From NCBI GenBank assembly GCA_032158295.1, contig CM063243.1, positions 3,666,948-3,730,947 on the forward strand: 64,000 nucleotides of DNA. Reading direction: 5' to 3'. Positions 20,601-30,899 of the stretch are shown one piece after another. The position numbers and the translations under genes are program-made. The notes under the pieces were generated by a model that saw only the letters and a list, made by a program, of their open reading frames with translations, had not been told where the DNA came from and ran no database searches. This DNA is from Pycnopodia helianthoides (Eukaryota; Echinodermata; Asteroidea; Forcipulatida; Asteriidae). The first letter of the stretch is position 1. The number at the start of each line of letters is the position of its first letter.

Positions 20601-21563
20601 CTCTCGGATCCCATACTGATCACACCAGGCCACATGTCCCCAAAACTAGCCGCTCTTTTTGGTGACAATTCCTTCTCTGGTGCAGGGCCACGTTTGTGGA
20701 GCACTCTTTCCATTACCATTGGGAAGCACCTGATTAAAAAATGTTAAAACTAGTCTTTTTTCATGCCCGAAATACTGGCGATTCAAAATGAAATGTGCCC
20801 TCTGCGGTTTACTCCTGAGAATCTAATTTCCTCCAAAAGGGTCAACTGGTCATTGCTTTGGAGCCCCTTAAAATCTGCTGGTACGAATAGTAATTTCCCT
20901 GAAAGGGATGCCCCTTGCCTAGGGAAAAACTGCCATCTGGTTCAGGTTTCCTTGGTAAAAATTAATTACTGACTGTCATACCAACTTTGTGCCAGGGAAC
21001 ACACTGGGACAAACCTCTTCTATTAATGATAAAGTGTACTGGGTTCGGCTTTACGTCCCATCCAAAGGACGAAGCAATAATGGTCAAGTGTCTTGCTAAT
21101 AATGGACACAAGTGTCATGACCAGGACTCGAACCCACACTCTGCTCTACAGAACACCAGAACTTGAGTCCGGTGTACCAGACCGCCCAGCCATGACACGC
21201 CTTCCCCTCACAAAAGTATCAGGTTCATTTTTTTGCACTAAGCAATCAAATAAATGACATAACATGCTCATGTAATGATTATATTTCAACACGTAGTTCA
21301 AGTGGTCGTCGAGCTACTCCAGCTACCAGTTTGTGAAAGACAACACACGCACCAACTACGAGGTAACATCTCCGAGGAAATCCATCTCGTCATCCGTGAC
21401 GACGACCAAGACTCCAAGAAAAGCATCTGGGAGTAAAGGAACTACGCCCCTGTCGCCGCAGGCTGTCAGGGCGTGTGATAGCAGTGATGAGGAGGCGGAG
21501 GAGGGGCTCAGTCCGACCCCGGCTAAGAAAGGCGCATCGGTAGATTATCAGATCAGGATTTGA
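14651..21563 (+). CDS. VASH: Vasohibin, tubulinyl-tyrosine carboxypeptidase
   Basis: Nine exons: 14651-14866, 16306-16394, 16754-16810, 17200-17274, 18006-18177, 18710-18755, 19618-19697, 20334-20417 and 21297-21563. All phases agree, giving 1,086 nt or 361 residues; human VASH1 has 365. Diagnostic blocks include GFPVSQNTWERMWSHAGKIH, the exon 3 peptide YNHTGTQFFEIRKNRPISG, RYGALGMSRRDDLMYKP and VSHDPHSFEQIQW. The catalytic Cys (SLPIKC, residue 138), His (HRH, 173) and Ser (GMS, 190) align with VASH1 C169/H204/S221. Family enzymes, helped by the small partner SVBP, remove the C-terminal tyrosine of alpha-tubulin. SVBP is not in the window. The last exon is a basic, Ser/Thr-rich tail ending SVDYQIRI, like vertebrate VASH. 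Introns 2 and 4 look U12-type. The gene appears intact and is probably the single deuterostome-type vasohibin. Confidence 0.95.
15020..15362 (-). mobile_element. tRNA-headed SINE, minus strand
   Basis: The head is on the right (CCACTCGGCCATGACACC reversed) with a diverged B box, and a CTTATATAGCGC tail on the left. It lies in VASH intron 1. Confidence 0.75.
15571..15962. mobile_element. MITE family I, longer copy
   Basis: Ends AGGGCTCGAATTTGGGG and TCAAATTCGAGCCCT. It contains 'tgtttactggaccag' and 'ggacttgtccggtcatgagt'. It lies in VASH intron 1. Confidence 0.75.
16054..16212. mobile_element. MITE family D
   Basis: Ends GGGCAAGTTCGAGTGACTAG and CGCCCACCCGAACTTGC. It stops about 90 bp upstream of VASH exon 2. 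Confidence 0.85.
16395..16753 (+). other. U12-type GT-AG intron (VASH intron 2)
   Basis: The donor is GTATCCTAAA, seven of nine matches to the minor-spliceosome consensus RTATCCTTT. CTCCTTAATC lies just before the acceptor, with the predicted branch A about 14 nt from the AG. No polypyrimidine tract is present next to the acceptor. Phase 2 on both sides. Confidence 0.75.
17119..17163. mobile_element. MITE family A, right-end fragment
   Basis: Only TTAAGCAATATTTTCTGC through CTCTATGAAATTGGGCC remains. It lies about 37 bp upstream of VASH exon 4. Confidence 0.75.
17434..17577 (+). mobile_element. SINE head and partial body
   Basis: tRNA-like head GTGGCCAAGTGGTAAAGTGC and B box GGTTCAAGTCCC. 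The body runs straight into the 46-bp tandem array, whose unit is itself SINE-derived. Confidence 0.85.
17578..17901. repeat. 46-bp tandem array, about seven copies
   Basis: The unit AAGCCGTAGGTCCCATGTGT (20 of 46 bases), continuing TGTGTCAAGCATTC then CGCACTCAC, repeats seven times with near identity. Its first half is SINE body sequence. Within the VASH U12 intron 4. Confidence 0.95.
18223..18262 (+). mobile_element. MITE family F, left-end fragment
   Basis: CTATAGATGGATTGCACATG followed by ACGTCATTGA, as at 43,163, then the match stops. It lies in VASH intron 5. Confidence 0.65.
18737..19124 (+). repeat. 194-bp tandem duplication of the VASH exon 6 end plus MITE A
   Basis: 18,737 onward and 18,931 onward are almost identical for about 190 bp, with only a handful of mismatches. 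The unit includes the last 19 bases of exon 6, its GTAAGTC donor and the left part of a MITE A. The second copy therefore offers a duplicate donor without a full exon. Confidence 0.9.
18981..19173. mobile_element. MITE family A, full length
   Basis: 193 bp from GGGCCTAATTTCATAGAGC to CTATGAAATTGGGCCC. Its left part was copied in the tandem duplication, leaving a right-truncated twin at 18,787-18,930. Confidence 0.85.
19712..19862 (-). mobile_element. SINE fragment, minus strand
   Basis: The reversed B box (GGACTCGAACCCACAC) and reversed head (CTGCTCGGCCATCACACC) are joined to a short TTCTTATATATAG tail; the body is deleted. VASH intron 7. Confidence 0.75.
19960..20215 (+). mobile_element. 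LINE fragment, reverse transcriptase C-terminal tail
   Basis: An open stretch encodes RRMRLAGHCVRH, then LVLWEP, GRRRLTFVDQL and DRDAWKTTI. The RxAGHCxR ... LLWEP ... GRR ... YVDQL ... DRDxW order is typical of the end of many non-LTR retrotransposon polyproteins. The upstream RT core is missing. VASH intron 7. Confidence 0.75.
21036..21202 (-). mobile_element. SINE fragment, minus strand
   Basis: Reversed body (GGCTTTACGTCCCATCCAAA), B box (GGACTCGAACCCACACTCTG) and head (CAGCCATGACACGCC). It lies about 95 bp upstream of VASH exon 9. Confidence 0.8.
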
Positions 21564-22720
21564 GGATTAAGATTCAGCCACTGCCCCCAAACATAGCCAG
21601 TTGTGGTGTCAGAAATGTTTGGGAAGGGAATTTAGCCGGCTTTCCCGCTGTCTGAAACCTTCAACCCTAATGTTGCTTTTCAAGAGGTCCTGAATTTGAA
21701 TTAGATTTAGCAATAATCAACCAGTTCGTATTTAGTGTATTTTATATTAACGTATAGATTTATGAATACTGTACATGTATATTGGGAATTGTACTGCTAT
21801 CAAAATATGCAATGTATGCACAAAAATGGCCAGAGTCTGGTTTGCCTTATCGTAAAAAATACTTTTTACAATAAATTGTTTACAGTTTGCAAGGCGTGTC
21901 ATGGCCGAGTGGTCTAGCGCATCGGACTCAAGTTCCGATGGCTGTGAGTCATCATCAGAGTGTGGGTTCAAATCCCGGTCATGGCACTTTCAGCGAGACA
22001 CTTAACTATAATTACTTCTCAACACCCAGGAGTAAATGGGTACATGTGAGGGTAGAGATTAATGATGTGAATGATTAGCGACCTGTGCGCCCATTTGGTT
22101 TCCGGTGCTGCATACTCCTGACGAACAGGGGTAGCACATTAAAATAGTGTGAGCCACTTTGATACCATAGGTTTAAAAAGTGCCTAACAATTGCCTATCA
22201 ATCTTATAAATATTCTTATGTCCAAATTGGTGGCTATGGCTTGATAGCCGCCTCATTATGCATTGAAGTATAGGTTGTTAGTAGCAACCCCCTTAGCAAC
22301 AGTCGTAGCCGTAGCTATAGTAGCTGCCATTTTGGATATGCCTTATTTTACAAAGTTACCTTATTTTACAAAGTTAAAGGATCAATGTCAAATTGTCCCA
22401 GCAAAATAGCTGCTAAAATCATTAACTCAAGCAGGCAGCATATTTGCACCATGGATTCTGTTGTTAATATTTAAACCTTCAAGGAACATTTTTTTTTGGG
22501 GGGGGGGGGTTCATATCTGTATGTTTTTTTTTTAAATGATTGAAACAAAAATATTTTTCTGAAAGAAATGTGTTTTTAATTAGTACATGTACTGTACATT
22601 GAGATTTCTCTTTTGAATCACTTTTTTAAGCAATAAGTTTACATTGTGTGTGATAACAAAGTGCCTTCATCCAATGAATAAACCCAAGAAGACTGCAAGA
22701 GTTTTGTCAACACTTTATTA
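21564..22720 (+). other. Probable VASH 3' UTR and downstream sequence
   Basis: AATAAA occurs in 'caataaattg' (about 21,869) and in 'gaataaacc' (about 22,677). Either could serve for poly(A) addition; I cannot decide which. A SINE at 21,893 would lie inside the longer UTR. Confidence 0.4.
21893..22165 (+). mobile_element. SINE with tRNA-Leu-like head
   Basis: GTGTCATGGCCGAGTGGTCT, then CGCATCGGACTCAAGTTCCG and GGTTCAAATCCCGG, is closer to a real leucine or serine tRNA than the other heads. It has a variable-arm-like insert and a different body (CAGGAGTAAATGGGTACATG), so it is a second SINE family. Confidence 0.75.
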
Positions 22721-23694
22721 TCATTTTGTATGAGAATGCTTTAATATGATAATAAATCGTTTAAAATTCAGTTGTTGATGTTGTTATTGATATATCTTTC
22801 TGGTAATGAGACCAAGGGAGCCTCAAAAGCGACTAGCACTGTGACCCGTAGGCCTGAAGGTACCTGTGTGGAGAAGACGATGAAGAAAAGTCAGTTATAG
22901 ATATGGGAGGAAAACCCCAAGTAGGAGAAACTCACACAATCAGGTAGGGACTGAAAACCCAATCCACATTACAAGGGTTCGAACCTGGGCCCACAGAGGT
23001 GAAAGGCAGGGAAAAGAAACCACTGGGCCAACCTGACTGGTCGACTATTCACAAGGAGCTGATTATTAATCTTTCTGTATTCCCGTAAAATGTTTGATGG
23101 GGCGGTTTTTTGTTCAATCATGATGGGTAACTTTCAGGCTAGTTTATACAACACACTTTGTTCTTCCCCCTTCTCTCAAACACAAAAAAATGAACAGAAC
23201 AGGAATGATGGCCTGTTCTGGGAGGTGCGTTCAACGTCGGCAAACATTTGCACAACCACCAAGGAAAATGTGTTAAACCAAAATATTACAATGATTGATC
23301 ATCTACCAAGACTTCTCCAATGTAAATGCAACTTAAAACAAGAGTCTGCTCAAAAAGGGCACACACTACTGAAGTTGTTAAAAACAAAATATTGAATGTA
23401 ATCAATGTAACCCCTTAAGAACTGTTATAGCCATGTAGAGGTGGGTGGGCGGGGCTCTGGTCGAATTGGCTCGGGTTGGAATGTACTTTAAGGAATAGAA
23501 TATTACAAAACGACCCCTATCCAGTGGCATGACTGAACGTTTTCATGGGGCGGGGGCAGGGGGAAAAGACATTATTTATTTAATTATTTATTTTAAAGAT
23601 GAATAATTATCCACAGTGTCAGAAAAAACGAATAAATTTGAAGAACAATATCCTTAAAAAAAAACCTAATATGAATCCAAAATTATAGTTATTG
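22721..23694. other. Intergenic, nothing recognised
   Basis: A 101-codon open frame at 23,090-23,395 (plus) has no recognisable domain and no supporting splice or promoter context. I do not call it a gene. Confidence 0.35.
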
Positions 23695-23739
23695 TCAACA
23701 AGCTCTTAAATCTTTTGTTACATTTGGCGACTTGTAAGT

Positions 23740-24215
23740 GATATAAATAGTTGTGGGCAGTGAGAAATTAAAAGTTGATTTTAGAGCCAAAGTTAATTGT
23801 TTTTATGGTTTTCATTTTGCAAAGACGCCAACAAACTTCCAAAACGTCACTAGTAACAATGACAATCCGTTTGGAGCCGTACTTTTTACTTGTTGAATTT
23901 AAACTGGGTTGTGGTCATATTTCATCAGTTTGCTAGGTGGAAGCGTTTTTTGAGATATCGGCAAAAATCTGGAGCGGTTTTGTCCACGCATGAAGAATAA
24001 TCCCTAACAGGAATAAACAGTCTGTGAAACGTTTCTCAGATTCAAACTTTGGGGGATACAACTGACATCTTTTTTCCATATCCACTCTATTTTGAATTGA
24101 AAAAATTTCTCAAAATGCTTAATACGATCGAAAGTTGCTGTACTTCTAACCAAGTAAGTTTCTATTGCCATGCGTTTTTAGAGTGATTACCAATCGTATA
24201 CCTTCCCTTTAAGGA
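23740..24215. mobile_element. Dispersed repeat, partner of 55,375-55,685
   Basis: Shares 'gaaacgtttctcagat', 'ttgggggata', 'tccatatccac' and 'gtgattaccaatcgtatacc' with 55,375-55,685. The right end TACCTTCCCTTTAA suggests a terminal-repeat element. Left boundary uncertain. Confidence 0.6.
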
Positions 24216-24976
24216 GATAAGGCCCTGACCTTACAAAGAACACAGTATCACTATCAGCACAAAACAAATTATACAACGACTAGACACAAATTTTCCCTTA
24301 TAAATGTATGTTTTAATATTGCCGAACAGAATTACAACAAACTTATCTGATCTTGATAGTTATTGCTTTGAGTTTGAGTGTGTAGCTAGTTTGGCAGGCC
24401 TGGAATTACATGGAGGCTGTGGCCTCTGTTGCCCTGGTCTTGGCCTTGGTGCCCCTTCAGATTCTCCAATGGAAGTGCCCTTTGCAAAATTAATATGGCC
24501 TCAATTGCTCTCTCAAAGACGAAATTCCAGGCTTTTAGTGAACCACTTCACGTCGGATGACATGTACATCTGCCACATTTTCTCACAAGACAACATCAAG
24601 TCCCAGTGCAAATAAAAAAACATGTTTAGCGTCCCCACCCGCTTCATTTTTAAAAGGCGCCTCCTTTTTTGTTTTCTCTTTTTTTTTTTAAAGGATCAAT
24701 TTTTTACGATCTCTGACAAACAAAATAAATTATAAAATACATAACATTGTATTTTTTTACTTTAGCACATCGAAAAAGTACACAGACAAAAGCTGGCAAC
24801 CATCTTGGCTAACAAGATGAGGTTGTTTTCTCAAGACAATTCTCAAGAATAACAATTTGGAATCCCAGAAAGTAAGGCACTGAAGTCGCTTCCCATGTAC
24901 TTTAAAGAAACACACAATGCTTTTTCTCATCAAGTCCTCATCAACTAATTTCTGAGCAGTTGGGAAAGTGTTCACC

Positions 24977-25202
24977 AATAGACCCTTCCCATGAAATATG
25001 CAAAATGAACATCGCGCGTGCGCACTCTCCCTACTGGTTGGCAAAATTAGTGAACATCGCGCCTTTTTGCATGGGACTGATGGTGGCGTGACCCACTCGC
25101 GTTTGTGCGTCTGCCTTGTGCACAACTCTATGGCATTTGCCAACCTCAGCGTCTGTACGCATGCGTGAATGTAATTAAAATATTTCATGGGAAGGGTCTA
25201 TT
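24977..25202. mobile_element. MITE with AATAGACCCTTCCCATGAAA ends
   Basis: A 22-bp terminal repeat, AATAGACCCTTCCCATGAAA then TA, is matched by TATTTCATGGGAAGGGTCTATT at 25,181-25,202. The interior has CpG-rich blocks (CATCGCGCGTGCGCAC). The long minus-strand open frame across it is a composition artefact. Confidence 0.85.
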
Positions 25203-25236
25203 GCGCAGCTCTCAATTGTCCTATCTATTAAACTTA

Positions 25237-25409
25237 GCCAGGTTCGTACTTCATGCGAATGCGAAGCGAATGTTGACGTCACAGCTCTGTTTTCGCTGCG
25301 AATGTTTCGCAGGAGTTGAGCACATCTCAACTGTTGCGAATTTCTCGTTGCAAATTTGTGACGTCAAAATTTGCTTCGCATTCGCAGGAAGTACGAACCG
25401 GCTTTTATG
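25237..25409. mobile_element. MITE family G
   Basis: Ends CCAGGTTCGTACTTCATGCG and GCAGGAAGTACGAACCGG with the internal GACGTCACAGCTCTGTTTTC block, as at 11,017. Confidence 0.85.
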
Positions 25410-25630
25410 CACTGACCAATCAGAACCATGACAACAGACAAAAGTCTAATATAACAACAGTAACATATTAAAATCGCATTACAAAATGTACCAACATATT
25501 TCCACCATTTGAATTGCTGCTTTATGTCGTTTGTGCGTGGTGCAGGGGCACAGAAAGACTATTAAGCCATATGACCACATCGATGACTTGGATAGTTAGT
25601 TGCTACAGTAGGCCGGGCTTAACAGACTAA

Positions 25631-25862
25631 TTAACCCTCCTACTCTCAGTGACTCTTGGCAACATTTTCCAGTGAGTTGACCAACCATTTGAAACCATTC
25701 AACTGCCAAGGTTGTGTACGGTGGCACAACTGTGCACAGAACTAACTGTGTACTGTGTACATGCATTCCCTCATGGTATCATATTGCAGGCTGGCATAGT
25801 TTATCTATCATTCAAAACCACAGTGAATGGTATTGAGTGGTCAGACAGCAAGAGGGTTAATA
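25631..25862 (+). mobile_element. MITE family C, full length with TTAA ends
   Basis: TTAACCCTCCTACTCTC at the left and GACAGCAAGAGGGTTAA at the right. The TTAA at both ends suggests piggyBac-type mobilisation. Confidence 0.85.
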
Positions 25863-25964
25863 GGTAATTAACAATGGAACCCAAGAAGCTGGTGCATTGA
25901 AGTCCTAAAAGTCGTTTCCCATGCAGTTTAAACAAAATACACAGGGTCGTTTCAGAAGACTTCC

Positions 25965-26285
25965 TCATCGTCGAGCGGTTAAGAGCACCAGACTCGGGCT
26001 CTGGTGTTTCTAATCAACAGGGTGTGGGTTCGAGTCCCCGGTTTTGACACTTGTGTCCTAGAGCAAGACACTTCAGTCTTCACCCATAATTGCTTTGTCC
26101 TTCGGACGGGGCATTAAGCCATAGGTCCCGTGTACCAGGATCGGTAGTGTATGTAAAAGAACGCAGAACATTTATCATCGAAGAGTACATGTAGGGGTTA
26201 ACCTGCTGTGCTTCTGTATCACATAGCAAGCAACCTTGTTTATACAGGTTTACTCAGGCTTGCAAGCTACAGTGATTAAGTAAAA
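25965..26285 (+). mobile_element. tRNA-headed SINE
   Basis: Head TCGTCGAGCGGTTAAGAGCA, B box GGTTCGAGTCCC and the CCTTCGGACGGGGCATTAAG body. The tail is diverged. It is just downstream of MRPL48. Confidence 0.85.
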
Positions 26286-26493
26286 TTATGAGGCATCCTT
26301 TGTTTCATTACCATAAATACATAATCGTAACAATAATCAGCAGTGCAGCAAGTGCAGACTTGTTGGCATTTCAATCAAATATGATACAAGGGTGACAGCC
26401 GTGGTTGATTGGAGATGCAAAGTAGTTCCAAGCACAGTCTAGAAGTAAAAAGTCCATGTTCTGAGAGTGTTTGATAAACTAGACGACTCTAGA

Positions 26494-28972
26494 TCATAAC
26501 AGATCCTTGGGTATTTCTTTCTTGATATATCTCTGCGTGTTGTGGTACGGTGTGTGCTGTGGACAAGCAAAAGATAGGAGAGTACATTGGAGGAAATATT
26601 TATCAATGTTCAACTAGCTAGAAGTTCCCTTTCAGGTTTGGCCATAGCTTATCTACAAATCGTGCGCATCAATCAGAACCACAGCGGATGAGATTGAATG
26701 GTCAGATAGTAGGAGGGTTGACCAAGTATGTACTGTGTAGATGCGTCGAACACATGATACCATATTGCAGGCTGGCATGGTTTATCTGTCATTCAAAACC
26801 ACAATTAGATGATATTAAATGATCAGACAGTAGGAGGGTTGACTTTGTACTGTGTACATGCGTCAAACACATGATATCATATTGCTGGCATTACTTACCT
26901 ATTATTCAAAACCACAACTAGATGATATTAAATGATCAGACAGTAGGAGGGTTGACTGTGCACAGTCTAGATGCATTCACCACATGATATCGAAATTGCA
27001 GACTTGCAGAGTTTATCATTCAAAACCACAGTTAGATGATACTGAATGGGACAGACAGTAGGAGGGTTAACAACGAGATATTTACCGGTTCTACTTTGAG
27101 CGTGACTCCTTCTGGTAGATTGACTTGGAGTAATTCCAGAAAAATGGGTGCTATCGTCCCTTGGAGTTCTTGCACCTGTACGACTCGTTCGTGGGTTTTC
27201 ATTGTGAAGTCCCTGGGCTTCAAGTTATCCTTGAGGCCCGGCGTCTGAATGGTGTGCACCAAGGTCCTCTTGGTGGGCATTGCATAGCTGGGAAATATCA
27301 GACAATCAATATTACAAATGTTACTCCGTGAGTCAATCCAGGGCCCAGTTTCATAGCGCTTCTTAAAGACACTGGACACCTTTGGTAGTTGTCAAAGACC
27401 AGTCTTCTCACTTGGTGTATTTCAACATATGCACAAAATAACAAACCTTTGAAAATTTGGTCGTCGAGGTTGCGAGATAATAATTGAAGAAAAAACACCC
27501 TTGTCACACGAAGTTGTGTGCTTTCAGATGCTTGATTTCGAGACCTCACGCGTGAGGTCTCGAAATCAATTCAAATATTTTACTGAGAAATTACTTCTTT
27601 CTCAAAAACTACGTTACTTCAGAGGGAGCCGTTTCTCACAATGTTTTATACTATCAACAGCTCTCCATTGCTCGTTACCAAGCAAGTTTTTAAGCCACGC
27701 CCACTCCACACAAACTAGCTCCACACTGTTGTATTGAGCTAGTTTTTCTTTGATGACTTGTGCAAAAAATGTTTGATAATGGGACTTGCCATTTTTACAT
27801 ACAATCTTCAAAGACTAAATGTCCTCTCCGAACTACAAGACTTGTAGTCAAACCAGCCCCTTCCCTCTCCCGCCGCTGTCTCGTTCTTCATTGTTCATCC
27901 CTTGCTTTTTCTGTCTGCCCCTCTCCCTCTCTCTTTTCATGTTCTTTCCACTTGACTGCTTCTGTTACACCAGTATACCTGTTTATGCGTGTTGTAATGT
28001 CATTTTAGCCTACAAGAAAGACTCTAGGCTAGTTCAATCACAGCCACAATCATGGGTACACTTTTTATTACAAAGACACCAAATGAACAACACATAAATA
28101 CTGAGTAACTCTTTGCAGATCTTGTATTCGACAAACTCAAGTACTTTCTACTCTTCTTTCACACAGCCCTGGTTAATTAATTATACAAACAACAATGAAA
28201 TAACTGTTAATCACTGGTTTTCAAACTGTTGTTCATATCGTGGACACGAACAAAACGTGTTCCCATGATTGTGGCTGTGCACCTCTGCTATTTTTTTGCA
28301 TTCCTTTTACCTGTCAAATATCATGAGGTCCATATTCTTAGCCAGGTTGTGGGTGTACTGAGCGTAGTGCTCCACGGCCGAGCAATCGTACCCCTGAATG
28401 AAGAAGTTCATGATCTCATGGACTCTAGAGTCACTGGGCTCAGGAATAACCTGGTCGGGTATCTGCTGCACTTTGAGCTGAACACGGAAAAGAAATCAAG
28501 TCATTATCCCTCTTGCTGTCTGACCATTCAATACCATTCACTGTGGTTTTGAATGATAGATAAACTATGCCAGCCTGCAATATGATACCATGAGGGAATG
28601 CATGTACACAGTACACAGTTAGTGCTGTGCACAGTTGTGCCACCGTACACAACCTTGGCAGTCGAATGATTTCAAATGGTTGGTCAACTCACTGGAAAAT
28701 GTTGCCAAGAGTCACTGACAGTAGGAGGGATAAGCACCTTCAAGGTTAAATGCGCCATGTGTTAATTGTTCAAGGGAGCAGATTTGTTTATTTCGAACAA
28801 ATCCGCAACTCGGCGCTCGAACTTCCGCGTGAAGTTCTAGTGTCGAGTCTCAGGCGGCAACGCTTGTTCGAAAGATGTACTTATTGCCAATGAGAAACTT
28901 ACGTCTTCAATTTCATCATCATAGTTACTTATCTGACGAGAAGGATGAACTGCTGCTAGTGACTTGGCACTC
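26494..28972 (-). CDS. MRPL48: Mitochondrial large-subunit ribosomal protein mL48
   Basis: Four minus-strand exons are firm: 28972-28903, 28477-28311, 27287-27086 and 26556-26494, with phases 0, 2 and 0 between them. The product contains AVEHYAQYTHNL, SYAMPTK, THERVVQVQELQGTIAPIFL and LPEGVTLKVEP. These match the YAQYVHNL, ESYAMPTK, THERVVQISGL and LPEGV blocks of MRPL48, a protein of the mitochondrial large subunit with an S10-like fold. The C-terminus, ending EIPKDLL, differs from vertebrates. Firm exons cover about 167 residues; human MRPL48 has 212. The exon with the start codon is uncertain: candidates are 30546-30509 and one near 29,141-29,083, both with fitting phase, but neither encodes an obvious import presequence. 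Confidence 0.85.
26670..27071. repeat. Tandem array of MITE family C ends
   Basis: Four right ends (AGTAGGAGGGTT) occur at about 26,709, 26,830, 26,942 and 27,058, spaced 113-120 bp. Each is preceded by 'tatcattcaaaaccaca'. The array fills the short intron between the last two MRPL48 exons. Confidence 0.85.
27350..27700. mobile_element. Palindromic dispersed repeat
   Basis: Starts AAAGACACTGGACACCTTTG, then GTAGTTGTCAAAGACCAG. Its centre is the perfect palindrome TTGATTTCGAGACCTCACGC / GCGTGAGGTCTCGAAATCAA at about 27,532-27,571. I recognise this repeat as typical of echinoderm genomic sequences, from general knowledge. MRPL48 intron. Confidence 0.65.
28505..28733 (-). mobile_element. MITE family C
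   Basis: Left end CCCTCTTGCTGTC and right end GACAGTAGGAGGG, inverted relative to the copy at 25,631. MRPL48 intron. Confidence 0.8.
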
Positions 28973-29159
28973 CTGCAAAAATCAAAAGGTTTATAAATTG
29001 CATTCAGTACACGTCCTATTATTACAGTATGTTGTTTCTCCTTCTACCTTTAGGTTAAATACAATGTTATACTTTTGCAAATACCTCCAAGACAAGTGGT
29101 GGTTATCCTGCCCAGAGAAGACACAATCCCGCTTTGCAAATGACATGTTCTTTGGTTGA

Positions 29160-30400
29160 ATCCAGAGGCGTTTTTTCAATGTTTTTAAATTTAAATCACA
29201 AAAAAAGGGGAAACAAATAAGAATACAACAATCTTCTTTTATCATTAAAAAATTACTCCTACATTTCAATGGGTAGTATTACTTTTTGTTTTTTTGATTT
29301 GTGACTCCTAAAGGATTTTCTTAAAGGGAAATGAAGTCCGAAGTCTGATTTCCTATCTTGTGAACATGAAGAATCTTGCAGAAAAACAACGACATTGGCA
29401 CCAAACCTGAATGCTGTTTTCTTTATCATGGTAACACTTTTATTTTTAAATTTGTTTTCCCATACTATAAAATGATTGGAAAACCAGACTAGACACAGGA
29501 ATAGGATTGTGTTACTGTAGTTAATGCTAGTTTAGGGACCTCCATGGTTTAGGTCCGACACACAGTATGTAAATTATGGTAAACAGTCAGATCGTCTATC
29601 GATACACTTAAAAAGTTAATTGTGTTGTGTAACATTATAAAAATATTAATAATTATTAATATTATGGTTCCTTTAAAAAATCGTAGGTAAATCTTATTAC
29701 ACAATTTTTAGAATGCAAAGGTTTGGTAATAAAAACTTACCTAAATTTGTTGTACACTTTCCTGCTAAATAAACTTCTAAATGCCATGTGCTTCAACATA
29801 GTTTTTGCAATAAAGTTAGCAAAATAACCCAAGACAAAAATATAATGCTCTGCTCTGCCTGGAAAAGTAGTATCTCTCATTTTAGTCTGTGACCCGGACC
29901 ATCAACATATAATTTATCCTGATGGAAGTCTAGGTGTTAGTCATTCAAGTGTGCAAAAGATTTGTCAAGAGAGGGCGGTATTTCAACATGGCGCTCTCCA
30001 TGTGAAGGTTCAACAACGAAACAACTGCCTGACTACAGCTTGTGTAGAGCCATCATTTGACCTATAAATCATAAGATTTCTGGGAAATAGATTCATCGGG
30101 AACCATCCGATGTTAAATACTTAACTGCTGGCGTCGATTAGGTAAACTTTAAAAAAAATTACTGCTCCTTAAATTAAAGTTCTAAACTCTAAAGCCATGA
30201 TGTCATGTGGTATGGGTTTGTTTACTTTTTTTAGTGTTCAAATCAGCATGATAATCAGTGCTGACTTCATGTTTTGTTTGTAGTTTGAGCATGGAGCTAT
30301 GATCTGAGCTATGGTCTGAGCTATGGTCTGAGCATGGAGGTAGAATTCCTGATCGGTCTAGAGGTTAAGTATGTGACTAAACGTTGCGTGTGTGCAATCC
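29160..30400. other. Gene-poor stretch upstream of the firm MRPL48 exons
   Basis: AT-rich with the small palindrome AATATTAATAATTATTAATA at about 29,642. No firm exon or full repeat is visible. Confidence 0.35.
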
Positions 30401-30640
30401 GTTTCGGTCCGTGTTTACTGTGCACGGCCCGACAGTAGTCGGGCAGCGATGCCTTCCGAATATCGCGCGTAGCTTCTTTGTGCTTGGGCTACAAGGAACA
30501 AGACCTACCTGATGACGTAGTTGACAAGCCACTCGTCATTCTCCATATTGAATTTTGTTTGTGCGTGACACAGAAGCCACGCAAATCATCATCGAAACTT
30601 TTGGGTCGGAAATTTCATCATTATTTCACTTGAAGGTAAG
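30400..30640. promoter_or_regulatory. Possible bidirectional promoter, MRPL48 / MOCS3
   Basis: A locally CpG-rich patch (ATATCGCGCGTAGC, GTCGGGCAGCGATGCC) is flanked by two outward signals. On the minus strand an ATG-initiated 38-nt exon (30546-30509) ends at AG/GTAGGT in the phase MRPL48 needs. On the plus strand there is a strong CTTGAAG/GTAAGTT donor at 30635/30636. The latter could be a 5' UTR exon of MOCS3, whose coding exon 1 is preceded by TTTTACAG at 33,747. Inference only. Confidence 0.35.
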
Positions 30641-30899
30641 TTAAGATGTGTTTTAAAACACAAATTATGTTTAATATATATGTTACTCTACATGTATATG
30701 AAATCTGGAGAAAATTGAACGAATCCCATGAAAGTTGTACTGATCGCCAAACTTCACAACAAATGATGGACGCCGATGAAAATGGAATGCGGTCGAATCT
30801 CAGTACAATTTCGTCGTACATTTTTTCTTTAAAAGAGTTGTGTTATATCACCATAAATACATCCAAAGTAATGTTAAGAGTGTTTTAATAACTAATATG

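Noticed and set aside
23090..23395. A 101-codon open frame on the plus strand
   Set aside because: No recognisable motif, no splice or promoter evidence.
24757..25188. A 143-codon minus-strand open frame
   Set aside because: Most of it lies across a MITE with 22-bp terminal repeats, and no family motif is visible.
29083..29141. Alternative MRPL48 first exon starting MSFAKRDCVFSG
   Set aside because: Phase fits, but the implied intron is only about 110 bp and the peptide shows no import-signal character. Kept only as an alternative.
29980..30010. Start codon in 'caacatggcgctctcc' as a gene start
   Set aside because: The frame stops after five codons on the plus strand and no donor follows.
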